DNA from: Phaeosaccion multiseriatum
Lineage: Eukaryota; Ochrophyta, other classes
Length of the DNA stretch: 64,000 nt
Assembly: GCA_965112735.1 (NCBI GenBank)
Contig: OZ218956.1
Coordinates: forward strand, 2,914,001-2,978,000
Direction of reading: 5' to 3'
Shown here piece after piece: positions 35,501-64,000 of this stretch. Position numbers and translations under genes: made by a program. The first letter of the stretch is position 1, and the number at the start of each line of letters is the position of its first letter. A model generated the notes under the pieces. It was not told the DNA's origin, ran no database searches, and worked only from the letters and a program-made list of their open reading frames with translations.

Positions 35501-36716
35501 GAGCGTTTCGGAGGGTTCCGACGGCTCTTGCACTTTGTTGGAGCCTCTCGCTGGGTCCGGCAGGGAGGGCGGCGGCAGCGGGGGGGGGGGGGGAGGGGAG
35601 GGGTGGGGCTCAGCTCGGCTGCAGCAGCAGGAGCAGGAGGTGCTGGAAAGGAAACATGCAAACTGCGCGCTCCCTCCCAACCCTCCCTATGAGGTGGACT
35701 GCCGAATAAAGGCCTTCATGGGGCTTATACAGGAGCGTTACGGAAGAGCACTGTTTCTGCGCTTCACCAAGCGAATGTACCAGGAGGAGAGCGTCATGTT
35801 TCTTTTCGACGTCCTCGACTTTCGCTCCTCCAAATTGGTGGGCACGCTGGCCAACGGCAACACCGCGCTTCCGCCCACGCCCCCCCCTCCCGCCCCCACC
35901 ACCACTGCTGTGCCCATTCCGAGGACTGGCGGGTGCGACATCGCAGAGAAGAAGAAGAAGAAGAAGACGAAGAAGAAGAAGAAGGGGGGGGGAGGGGGGG
36001 AGGAGGAGGCGGAGGAGGAGGAGGAGGAGGCGGAGGAGGAGGAGGAGCAGGAGGAGGAGGAGGAGGAGGAGGAGGAGGAGGAGGAGGAGGAGGAGGAGGA
36101 GGAGGAGGCGGAGGGGGGAGGGCAGGAGGCGCCCGACCAGCAGGAACGGGGTGGAGGGAAGGCGGCCAACTCCCGCTCCAGCCCCCCGCGATCAGCAGCA
36201 GCAGTTGGTGATACAGCAGCAGCAGCAGCCACTGCTTCGAAAGAGGAGGTGCAACAAGTGGAAACTTCATCCGCAGTGGTCTTGGCCAGACTTCTGCACG
36301 CCAAGACATTGTACGAGTGTTACGTTGCACCCGACGGGGAGTGGGCCATTAACGTCGACTCCATAATGGTGCATAACATCAAGGGGGAGTTAGACCAAGC
36401 AGTGGCGGGGGGGCCTGGCGGGGGTGAGGGTGGTGGTGGTGGTGTTAGTGATGTTAGTGGTGGTGGTGGCGGGGCTGTAGCGCCCCCCATCTCGCTGTTC
36501 GATGAGGCGTTTTGGGAGGTGCTCAAGCTTGTGGTGCAAAATCTGTGGCACAAGTTCCTGGACAATTCGCCCGAGTATAGGGCCTTTGTGACCTCCTTGC
36601 ACAACCGCATGAACAGGCAGGCGCTGCGCTTGGTCGGCACCGCCACGCGCATCGATGTCATCGCGGCCAAGGTGCGGGAGCGAGGTCTCGTGAGGAAAAA
36701 ACCTTCGCGGGCCTGA
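32585..36716 (+). CDS. Protein with three RGS-like domains
   Basis: Four exons: 32585-32830 (alternative donor 32807), 33170-33404, 33728-35121, 35439-36716, in frame (3,153 nt, 1,050 residues). RGS1 spans exons 1-3: VLRDPTMQGGFRKYLARKHL, AEELLFFWVEVDELKSL, IFYRYIVDGSARTIGG and VEAFEEAHVKVFNKLLFDF. RGS2-like at about 340-500: RVVVDNPCLLYYFRRYLHGS, VLLSCLVEMHDF and RAKRIFSRYAIQGYG. RGS3-like at about 705-1,040: IKAFMGLIQERYGRALFLRF, EESVMFLFDVLDFR, a Glu/Lys-rich insertion, LFDEAFWEVLKLVVQNLWHK. RGS domains accelerate GTP hydrolysis by G-alpha subunits. The second and third are divergent and may act as scaffolds. The first domain is the safest call. Confidence 0.82.
35196..35430 (+). repeat. 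(GACT)n, (GACG)n and (CCTT)n microsatellites
   Basis: Three tetranucleotide tracts fill intron 35122-35438 of the RGS gene up to the acceptor. Confidence 0.9.
36001..36116 (+). repeat. Coding (GAG)n tract
   Basis: Encodes a Glu run inside the third RGS-like domain of the 32585-36716 protein. This is an exonic expansion, unlike most in the window. Confidence 0.85.
36202..36215 (+). repeat. Dispersed 14-mer copy (perfect, antisense to host gene)
   Basis: CAGTTGGTGATACA in the coding exon of the RGS gene, read as Val-Gly-Asp-Thr followed by alanines, flanked by GCA triplets. The clearest copy in antisense orientation. Confidence 0.85.
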
Positions 36717-37441
36717 GTGCGTGAGGTGGCCGACCCAGTGATGAGCCTCCGATCTAAGCGTATTTTTTTTTGTATATGTTATTATATATAATAATATACA
36801 TACATATATATATTTGTATGTATATATATAATAATATATATATGCATTTACATGCCCATCCACTACCATCCCGTCGTGGGCACTGCTAGCTACACAAGCC
36901 TGTAACTCTCGGCAGTGACGCAGTGGAGGCACCCAGCCACCCACCCATCCACCACACGTTTGAAAGCACCCCCATGTCCATCCACCGCCCGATCCTCGCT
37001 GACTTCGCTGACTTGCTCTTGCTCTGTGCAGCGCCCCAGCCAAGCGGCCGTGTCGAGCCGTGGGCGCCTCCCGACGTCCGGCCTCGCCCCTCCCCGGGAG
37101 GTAATGAAGGTAAATAGTGTCAGGACTCGACTATGTCTCCAAACTAAAACAGGCGGTGACAGGAAGCACACCAGCACATATGCCACTGCCGCCGCCGCCG
37201 CCGCCGCCGCCGACAATCGAAAAAAAACAAAATTGACGTCAGCCCCCCTGACCCCTGACCCCGCCCGCGAGACGTTTCCCTGACTTACTACAGTCCTCAC
37301 TGACATGTGAAGGGGTGTACGCACGGATCGAATTGAATGTTTGATGGAATAAAATATTCGAAGGGCGAGGAGGTGGGGGAGCCAATATAGCCACACACAA
37401 AACACAGAGCTCTTTGTGGATCACACACAAAAGGAGGAGCC
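36717..37441. other. Intergenic region with an AT-rich island
   Basis: 36773-36845 is an AT-rich, TATA/ATAT-containing stretch just after the RGS stop, able to fold on itself. A (GCC)n tract lies at about 37184-37212. No gene seen. Holds the phosphate permease promoter. Confidence 0.5.
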
Positions 37442-39157
37442 ATGGACTATGAACACCGTATGCTCGCGCCCGATGCCACGGAGGACTACCTCTGGATCGT
37501 GGTAGTCGGAGCCTTTGGTGCCTTTTTTGCTGCGTACGGCATCGGCGCGAACGATGTGGCGAACGCTTTCGCTACGTCTGTGGGCTCCAAGTCGCTGACC
37601 ATCAAGCAGGCCGTGGTGCTTGCTGCCATCTTCGAGTTCAGCGGAGCCCTCTTCCTGGGCTCGCACGTGGTGAAGACCATCCGCAAGGGCATTGCCGATG
37701 TGGAATGCTTTGAGGACAACCCGGGGGCCCTGATTTACGGTATGAGCTGCGTGGTGTACTCCACCGGCATCTGGCTGCTGCTCGCCTCCTTCCTGGAATT
37801 GCCCGTATCCACCACCCACTCCACGGTGGGCGGTATTGTCGGTATGGCCTTGGCTTTCAAGGGCTCGGGCTGCGTCGTGTGGTACGAGTCGACGGACACA
37901 TTCCCCTACATGAAGGGAGTCGCCGCCATTGTCGCCTCGTGGGGCATCTCGCCCCTCTTCTCGGGGGTCGCCGCCTTCCTGCTCTTCATTTTTGTGCGCA
38001 CCTTTGTGCTTCGCCACGAGAACTCGTACACCCGCTCCTTCTACTTCTTCCCCTTCCTCGTGGGCGCCACGCTCGTCGTCAACGTCTTCTTCATCATCTA
38101 CAAGGGAGCCAAGGGCCTGGACTTGGACGAGACCAGCCTCACTGACGCCTACGCGTATGCCTTCGGTATTGGCGGCGGCGTGGCCCTGCTCATGCCCTTT
38201 ACTCTCCTGCCCTTCCTTAGGAGGAAGATCGATGCCCAGTTCGAGCAAGAGGGATACGTTAACAAGTACGACACCTCGAGGGAGGGAACCAAGGTGAGCA
38301 GAGAAGAAGAAGAAGACGACGTGGGACCCTATGGAAGGACGGGAGTATTGCTATGTATGGCCCCAGCAAACTCGCGTTTCTGTGCTCACTGCCCTGTACT
38401 CTTGTCCTTGTGTGCTTGCTGCCCCTTTCTTCTTTTTGTTCAGGCCCTGGAGGAGGCACAAGCCGCCAAGGACGTCAGAGATGGGGTGGTATCGGGTGCG
38501 GGTGAAACCACGGGTGGCTACGTGGCCCAGCAGCTCAGCAACGACCCCCACGCAGTCATCAAACAGAGCGAATACGTGTCAAACATTCACGACAATGCCG
38601 AGAAGTTCGACCCCAAGGCCGAGGAGCTATTCAAGTATGTGCAGGTCTTCACCGCCATTTGTGACTCCTTCTCGCACGGCGCCAACGATGTGGCCAATGC
38701 CATGGGCCCGTTTACGGCCATTTACATCACCTTCAAGAACGGGGAGGTGGAGAGTTCAGCAGAGTCGGGAAGCGAGGGTTTCTGGATTCTGGCCCTGGGC
38801 GGTGTCGGTATTGTGCTGGGATTGTCTACTTACGGTTACAAGATTATCTCCGCCATTGGAGTCAAGATTGCCAAGATTACACCGTCCCGAGGCTTCGCCA
38901 TTGAGCTTGCCTCCGCCATTGTCATCATCATCGGCTCGCGCTTGGAGATTCCTCTGTCCACCACGCATTGCCAGGTGGGAGCTACCATGGGTGTGGCTTT
39001 GTTGGAGGGCAAGGGGGGTGTGAACTGGGTGGTCATCGGAAAGGCTGTGTTTGGGTGGCTCTTCACACTCGTCATTTGCGGATTCACTGCAGCCGCGCTC
39101 TTTGCGCAAGGATACTACGCGCCTTCACCGGACGGTGCCATCGACCTCGAGGCCTAA
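37442..39157 (+). CDS. PHO4-family inorganic phosphate permease (PiT type)
   Basis: Two exons, 37442-38293 and 38444-39157, split by a 150-bp GT-AG intron (521 residues spliced). Both PHO4-family signatures are present: GANDVANAFATSVGSKSLT in the N-terminal half and HGANDVANAMGPFTAIY in the C-terminal half. The paired PVSTTHSTVGGIVG and PLSTTHCQVGATMGVALL segments fit the family's internal duplication. Strongly hydrophobic segments occur throughout, with a hydrophilic central loop at about 38230-38640. The product should carry phosphate with Na+ or H+ across a membrane. The ATG has a strong context (GAGCCATGG). The intron is a multiple of three and has no in-frame stop, so retention would give a 571-residue form. 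Confidence 0.95.
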   Translation: MDYEHRMLAPDATEDYLWIVVVGAFGAFFAAYGIGANDVANAFATSVGSKSLTIKQAVVLAAIFEFSGALFLGSHVVKTIRKGIADVECFEDNPGALIYGMSCVVYSTGIWLLLASFLELPVSTTHSTVGGIVGMALAFKGSGCVVWYESTDTFPYMKGVAAIVASWGISPLFSGVAAFLLFIFVRTFVLRHENSYTRSFYFFPFLVGATLVVNVFFIIYKGAKGLDLDETSLTDAYAYAFGIGGGVALLMPFTLLPFLRRKIDAQFEQEGYVNKYDTSREGTKVSREEEEDDVGPYGRTGVLLCMAPANSRFCAHCPVLLSLCACCPFLLFVQALEEAQAAKDVRDGVVSGAGETTGGYVAQQLSNDPHAVIKQSEYVSNIHDNAEKFDPKAEELFKYVQVFTAICDSFSHGANDVANAMGPFTAIYITFKNGEVESSAESGSEGFWILALGGVGIVLGLSTYGYKIISAIGVKIAKITPSRGFAIELASAIVIIIGSRLEIPLSTTHCQVGATMGVALLEGKGGVNWVVIGKAVFGWLFTLVICGFTAAALFAQGYYAPSPDGAIDLEA

Positions 39158-40094
39158 GCAGCGGGGGATGCTGGACTGTACACATACCAAATTAGAGAGG
39201 GGGGGATTGTCTTGATATATCATTAACTTTATTAGGGTCTGTGGGCTAACCTGTGTCCATTATGGCGGCAGGCACTCAAAAGCAAAATGATGTAATAAAA
39301 GTAGAAAAGCTCGACTACGAGGATGAAGCCGAGTTGAGCAAACTCTGAATCAAGTTGTGTTTATTAGGAGGAGGAGGGAAGGGATGGAGCAGACTTTTGA
39401 GCCTCGCAACTCTGAACCGAGATTGACCGACCTTCACCACCTTTTCGCCGCCAGAGCAGAGCCGCCGCCAGCAGCCTTCAGCAGCCTTCAGCAGCCTTCA
39501 GCAGCCTTCAGCAGCCTTCAGCAGCCCCCCTTCGCCACGCCATGACCCACAGCACGGGCTCAGAGTCTGCTCAAAGGCCTTTAAAGGTGGTTCAACGTGT
39601 GGTCAAACCCCTTCCAATCGATTCCAAAATCCATTCAGGGTTTGCTCAAATGGCTCCGAGGAGCCATTCAAACGCGTCATTAAGAGAGCCCACTCACCTC
39701 GGAGACACCTGAAAGGCGATTGGCGTTGTGCAGTGCCACTAATGCTACCACAGATTCGGAGGGTCTTGCTGCACTCCCCTTACCCACCCCTACCTGGGAC
39801 GAGTAACCAAAACTGCTCAACGGGGGAGAATGAGGGCCCTCTGGGCTGCAAGACACCCTTACGTAAGACCCGCATGGCCCTTACGTAAGGAACAGGAGTT
39901 TCAATTTGCTGGCCTTTCCCATTGCAGGACCATAGAACTGAACTTGATGGTTGCAGAAGCCAACGATGCCGGCATTCGACTTGTCTCGACGAGGGCAACA
40001 CGATGCGCATGTTCAAACTCGCTAAAACAGTAGTTTGGGGTGGAAGGTAGTACTCTTTTATCGACTCTTTTTTTCCCGTTTTAGTGATGGTTTG
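39158..40094. other. Convergent intergenic region
   Basis: Between the 3' ends of the permease (+) and the giant gene (-). AATAAA at 39294-39299 is a likely permease polyadenylation signal. Five copies of a 10-bp GCAGCCTTCA repeat lie at 39471-39520 and two palindromes at 39858-39889. No coding region recognised. Confidence 0.55.
39858..39889. promoter_or_regulatory. Two CTTACGTAAG palindromes 22 bp apart
   Basis: CTTACGTAAG at 39858-39867 and 39880-39889, start-to-start spacing two helical turns. TTACGTAA is the palindrome bound by PAR/E4BP4-type bZIP factors in animals. Its location between two convergent genes is unexpected for a promoter element. Confidence 0.35.
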
Positions 40095-59450
<19,356 letters not shown>

Positions 59451-59490
59451 CCACTCTTGAGCCAGTTGCAGAGAGATATAAAAGAGAACA
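59451..59490. promoter_or_regulatory. Forty-base gap between divergent start codons, with TATAAAA at 59477-59483
   Basis: The giant gene starts at 59450 (-) and the longest ABC-F reading frame at 59491 (+). TATAAAA lies only 8-14 bases before that ATG, so a TATA-directed transcript would start downstream of it and could use the in-frame ATG at 59563 or 59695. Confidence 0.4.
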
Positions 59491-60251
59491 ATGGGTGTTC
59501 CCTCTGTGTTCAGGGCCCTCTGTGTGGCACTTGCAGCACACCATGCCGTCGGCCTGCTCTCTATGCCTGCGGGGGTTACAAGGTCCAGGGGAGTGGGAGC
59601 ATCTCGCCAAACTACACGTCATCCGCGTCATTGGACAACAACGAGTGGGCATGCAGGAAGGGCGGGGGCCCTGAGGATGTCGAGTACCACCACCATGGAG
59701 CCTGAGGTTGCTACTAAGGTCGCAGCTGTCAATCCCGCTTACGGTAAGCCAAGAAGGTCTCGGGTAAACTATTATTATTATCATGACGACTCCAAGCCAC
59801 TCACGTCTCGATGAGTCTGTGCGGTGGGCGCTGGACTACAGAGTGTTCCCGCGCCCATATCGTTTGTTGCCCCTTGCTCCAATAAGGCGTACTCGCTTGA
59901 TAGCTGTGGGCTCGCTTCCTTCTACACCCAGGCCTTGGTCCTTCCTCCCCCCACTCGCTTCCTCTCTCTCAGCCCCCCCCTCTCACACATTATTACCACC
60001 TTTTCTCTGTATGCTTATCCGTCCAGGCGACACGGCCGGCGCTATGATCAAGATGGAGAACGGGGTGTTGAGTCGGGGCGACACCGAGCTCATCGCCGAC
60101 ATGCACTTCACCATCATGCCAGGGGATAGGGTGGCACTGGTCGGGCAGAACGGCGCAGGCAAGAGCACTCTCCTGTCGGCCGTCGCAGGCATGAAGGTAG
60201 GAGGAGGGGAGAAAGAAGGAGGTGGTGGTGGTGGAGGTGGGGGTGGTGGTG

Positions 60252-60295
<44 letters not shown>

Positions 60296-61577
60296 AGACG
60301 AGGGGTTCTCCACGCACGGTGCACTTGACTCATCACCCCCCCCCCCCCCCGACTTTGCTGACTATCCTTCCACCCTTCATTCAGTCTCTGGACGAGGGCT
60401 CTCTGCGCATCAAGAACGGACAGCGAGTTGGGTACTTGATCCAGACCGCGGTGTCGGGGTCCACCAGGACGGTGTACGAGGAGGCGTGCTCACAGATGGA
60501 TCACATCAACGAGGCCAGGGCTGAGATGGACAAAGCCGAGGAAGAGATGGTGAGGGAGGGGAACAAGAGGGAGAACGAGGCTTAAAGTTTGGACTGTGTA
60601 GAAACGTCTCCATGGCTAGACTGCTCCGCCACAAGGGTCGCGGTCGGTTGTGGTGACAACCGCACTTTTCTCTCTCACTCATTCACTCACTCACACACAC
60701 GCACACACACTCAATCACTCTCACACTCACCCACTCACTCACTCACTCACTCACTCACTCACTCAACCCGTCTGCACAGGTGGCGGGTGTGGAGGTCGAG
60801 GGCGCCGATATCGCAGCCCTCATGGAGAAATTCACAGATGCGCAGGCCCAGTTCCAAGCAGTCGGGGGGCCCACCCAGGAAAAGACGGTGGCCGGGGTGC
60901 TGTCGGGCCTGGGCTTTACGGTGCCTGATCAGGAACGCAACGTTTCGGAGTTCAGCGGGGGCTGGCAGATGCGCATCGCACTGGCGAGGATGCTGCTATC
61001 CTCCAGCGACATGCTGCTGCTCGACGAGCCATCCAACCATTTGGATATGAAGAGCAAGCGATGGCTGCGCTCCTACCTGGCCAAGTACGACGGGACCATT
61101 GTGACAGTGAGCCACGACGAGGAGCTGCTGGAGGGGCTGGACCTGACCACCGTCATTGAAGTGCGCTCCAAGCGGCTCGAGTTCTTCAAGGGCTTCAACT
61201 GGAGGACCTTCAAGACCGAGAGGATTGAGAGAGTGAAGCGCGCACAGGCCCAGTACGAGCAGGAGCGGCGTGAGATTGCGCACTTGCAAAAGTTTGTGGA
61301 TCGATGGGGTGCCCAAGCCACCAAGGCCACGGCCGCGCAGAGTCGCGTCAAGCAAATCGCCAAGCTAGAGGCCAACGCCATCGCCAATCCGGAGGGAGAT
61401 TTGCGCATGTTTCAAGCGGCCATCAAGCTGCCCGCACCGCCCGCCTGCGCCGTGGAGCAGTTGGAGCTCAAGAAGGCAGCCTACGGGTGGGACGCGGACC
61501 CCATTGTCAGCGACGTGGACCTCAAGGTGGAGAAGGGCAATCGGCTCGCCATTCTCGGGCCCAACGGATGCGGCAAG

Positions 61578-61627
<50 letters not shown>

Positions 61628-63880
61628 CTCCTAGACGAGAGGAGAGGAGAGGCGAGGCGAGGCGCTGTGCCCGTGGTGGTCGTGTAGATAGTAGTTGAGC
61701 TGTGCCCTTGGTGGTCGTGTAGATAGTAGTTGATCCTCTCCCCTTGGTGGTCGTGTAGATAGTAGTTGATCCCCTCCCCTTGGTGGTCGTGTAGATAGTA
61801 GTTGATCCTCTCAACTTCCTTGCCCCCTCCTGACTCCGCCCCCCCAACCCCCCCCCTGCACTCTATCCTCTTCTCTCTTGTCTCTGTTTCCGTCCTCCCC
61901 TCCCCCTCACCCCTTGACTTATGCCCTTTAGTACCACTCTGAAGGCTCTGGCAGGCATGCTGGACATCAAGTCCGGTGAGCGCAAGGTGGGGTCCGGCGT
62001 CAAGATGGGCGTCTTCACGCAGGTGCGGTACTGTACGGTAGGGCACGGTGTGTTCTGTGGTATGTGGTAGGGGTTCTGTGTCTGTCGTCATTCGTGTGTG
62101 GTCTGTCTGTAGTTGGCGGTGGGCGTCCAGAAAGGCGTCCAGGGAGGTGTGTATGGCTCACCACCTTCTTGGCACGTTTGTTCGTTCGTGGGTGTGTGAT
62201 GTGACTCTCTCTCTCTCTGCCTGAATGCTCCGCTTGTGCGTGAAACTTGTGCTTGACGCTTGTGCATAAAATGGTTTTTGTGCTTGACGCTTGACGCTTG
62301 TGCTTTTTGTTGTTGTTGTTTCCTTTCCCCTCCTCAACAGGACCTGGCGCAGGATCTGCCTCAGGAGCGAGTGGCGCTGGACCTCGTGCTGGAGAGGGTG
62401 AGACAGCACGACGCTTCTTGCACTGACCAGGTAAGTCAGTCAGTCAGTCAGTCAGTCAGTCAAGCACTTGCTGTGAGTGCGCAGGACCCTCAAGCAAATG
62501 GAGGCGGGACCTGTGTGTGTGTGTGGTGGTGCTCTGCCGTGTTTGTTGCCTGTGAAAGGACGAAAAGAGGTTGTAACTTAGCACATCAGAAAGAATTGGT
62601 CCCCTTCGCGCTTTTCCCCTAAGCGACGCACATCTCCCCGCCCCACGTGCATGCATTCCCCTCTGCCCAGACACACCTCCTTGCCTTGCTTTGTCTCTCA
62701 CCAACCTATGCACCTTCTCGCCTTGCTCTTGTCTCCCCCCCCCCTTAATCTCGATAGGTTGCGCGCTCCACGCTCGGTGCGCTAGGCCTTACTGGCCCAA
62801 AGGCACTTCGCAAGATTGGGTGGCTGTCTGGGGGCGAGAAGGCGAGGGTTGCGCTGGCTATCTTCGTACTCATTCCCTACAACGTGCTGCTGCTGGACGA
62901 GCCCAGCAATGTGAGTCCCCTGCTCTGTCCATATTCCCATTCTGTCTCTTCTCTAGCTAGTAGGGCCGCCTTTCTGAACTGACTCTTCTCGGGACCGCTC
63001 GGCCCGTCAGAGCCCTCCCCCCCCCCCCCCGTTCTTTCCTCCCCATGTCATCCTCTGAGGGACAAAAAGAAAGACCCGTACCTGAACCCATTCCCTCTCC
63101 CCCCACCCACTCTTTTGTCCTCTTGCGATGTTGCTCTACTGGACGCCCAATCCAATCCAACCCCATCGTTGGCATTCACAGCACTTGGACGCGGAGACTC
63201 TTGACTCGCTGGTGAATGCCGTCAAGAAGTGGCCAGGCACGGCCATTGTGGTGAGCCACAACCAGGCCTTCGTAGAGGCCATGAGGGCCACGCATGTTGC
63301 CGTGGTGAAGCAAGGGAAGCTCCACTTCTACGACAGGCCTCCTGAGCCCGAAGATTGGATCTGGACGGGTGAGTGGAGGAGTGGGGACGGAGGGAGGGGA
63401 GGAAAAGGCACTCGACAATTCCTTGTACTTGCTTGTTTGTTTGTTTGTTCAGGTCAGCTTTGGCTGGGCATCTGACGGCCTGACGAACTCGAGCTTTTGT
63501 TGCTGTCATTTTTCTTTATTCTCGTTTTTGTTTTTGTTCTTGCAGAGGAAGCAGGCGGAGACGCTACAGCCACCATTGAAGCCAGCAAGGTGCCCGCAAA
63601 GGTGCTGACGAAGGAGGAGAAGAGGGCGGCAGAGCAAGAACGCAAGAAGATTGCCAAAATTCCGAGTCGCATTACACGTATCCAGAGCATTCTCGATAAG
63701 GTGGAGAAGGAAGTTGAAGGCTTGGAGGCGGACATGATCAAGGCGGGCACCGACCTCGACAAGACAATGGCGCTGTCTGAGAAGGCAGAGAAGAAGAAGA
63801 AGGAGGTGGAGCGCCTCTATTCGGAGTGGGACGAACTCGAGGCCGTGCTGGCTGAACAAGCGGGGGCTGACGCAGCTTGA
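59491..63880 (+). CDS. ABC-F family ATPase (twin cassette), possibly organelle-targeted
   Basis: Nine exons, all in frame: 59491-59743, 60027-60196, 60385-60549, 60780-61579, 61932-62022, 62341-62430, 62758-62910, 63182-63368, 63546-63880 (2,244 nt, 747 residues). Cassette 1: Walker A GQNGAGKST, signature FSGGWQMRIALA, Walker B MLLLDEPSNHLD, SHDEELL switch. An interdomain linker follows (ERIERVKRAQAQYEQERREI). Cassette 2: GPNGCGKST, LSGGEKARVALA, VLLLDEPSNHLD, VVSHNQAF. The C-terminus is a Lys/Glu-rich coiled coil (about 640-747), as in ribosome-acting ABC-F proteins. No membrane domain follows, so it is not a transporter. The longest frame starts with a hydrophobic, signal-like stretch (VFRALCVALAAHHAVGLLSM) and a Ser/Thr/Arg-rich segment, consistent with bipartite plastid targeting. 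If translation starts at 59695 the leader is absent and the protein would be cytosolic. Confidence 0.92.
61580..61622 (+). repeat. (GT)n directly at a 5' splice site
   Basis: The exon ending at 61579 is followed at once by about 20 GT units, so the donor itself is part of the microsatellite. Confidence 0.9.
61671..61806 (+). repeat. Tandem repeat of about 39 bp, roughly four copies
   Basis: Repeated CTTGGTGGTCGTGTAGATAG followed by TAGTTGA blocks in intron 61580-61931 of the ABC-F gene. Confidence 0.85.
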
Positions 63881-64000
63881 TGGGAGGAGCGAGCGGAAGC
63901 TGGCCCCGCGGGGGTGACGGCCCGTACGCGCGCGCGCGCGTGTGTGTGTGTGTATGTGGGGGGGGGGGGGTGCAAGGTCTAGGGGCGCTCAGGCTGAGCA
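63881..64000. other. 3' flank of the ABC-F gene
   Basis: GC-rich, with a CG/TG alternating run at about 63928-63957 followed by a G-run. No gene seen. Confidence 0.5.

Noticed and set aside
37421-38248. 275-codon frame antisense to the phosphate permease
   Set aside because: Mirror of a GC-rich coding exon; no domain, no splice context, and the sense frame is a clear PHO4 protein.

Overview
The window is nuclear DNA from an intron-rich, GC-rich eukaryotic microbe. Genes are split by many short GT-AG introns (one GC-AG), the introns are packed with microsatellites, and the proteins are eukaryotic: ISWI-type remodeler, NTF2, calcineurin-like phosphatase, RGS, REEP/HVA22, BAH. A candidate secretory-type leader on an organellar-looking ABC-F ATPase would fit an alga with a complex plastid, and a stramenopile such as a eustigmatophyte is my best guess. 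That is inference; no marker gene fixes the lineage.

Layout. 81-2437 (+): 3' part of a membrane RING-H2 ubiquitin ligase. 3529-4559 (-): complete four-exon NTF2. 5278-18768 (+): a roughly 1,750-residue ISWI-like ATPase with PHD-type zinc fingers at both ends and a SUMO-interaction-like tail. 19665-27239 (+): a roughly 1,660-residue fusion of RING finger, calcineurin-A-like phosphatase and EF-hands. 27294-27481: a TA-flanked inverted-repeat element (MITE-like). 28092-30361 (-): REEP/HVA22 membrane domain fused to a C2 domain, divergent from 30653-31871 (+), an acidic ankyrin-repeat protein. 32585-36716 (+): a protein with three RGS-like domains. 37442-39157 (+): PHO4-family phosphate permease. 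40095-59450 (-): one giant gene of about 32 exons (about 1,900 residues) with an IQ-motif ladder, EF-hands, Cys-rich and C2H2-like zinc sites and a C-terminal BAH domain. 59491-63880 (+): twin-cassette ABC-F ATPase, starting only 40 bp from the giant gene's start.

Splice models were built by eye from conserved protein blocks, GT-AG borders and codon phase. For the ISWI-like, phosphatase, REEP-C2, ankyrin, RGS, NTF2 and ABC-F genes every junction keeps frame and summed exon lengths are divisible by three. Unresolved junctions are named in the entries; individual exon edges could be off by a base.

Themes. Several proteins combine calcium or G-protein modules (EF-hand, IQ, C2, RGS, calcineurin) with ubiquitin or chromatin modules (RING, PHD, BAH) in unusual fusions. 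The most striking non-genic signal is a dispersed 14-bp word, TGTATCACCAACTG, present in seven perfect and several near-perfect copies. Almost all lie in the sense orientation of the host transcript, several just downstream of 5' splice sites. Intronic microsatellites are strongly biased to pyrimidines on the sense strand.
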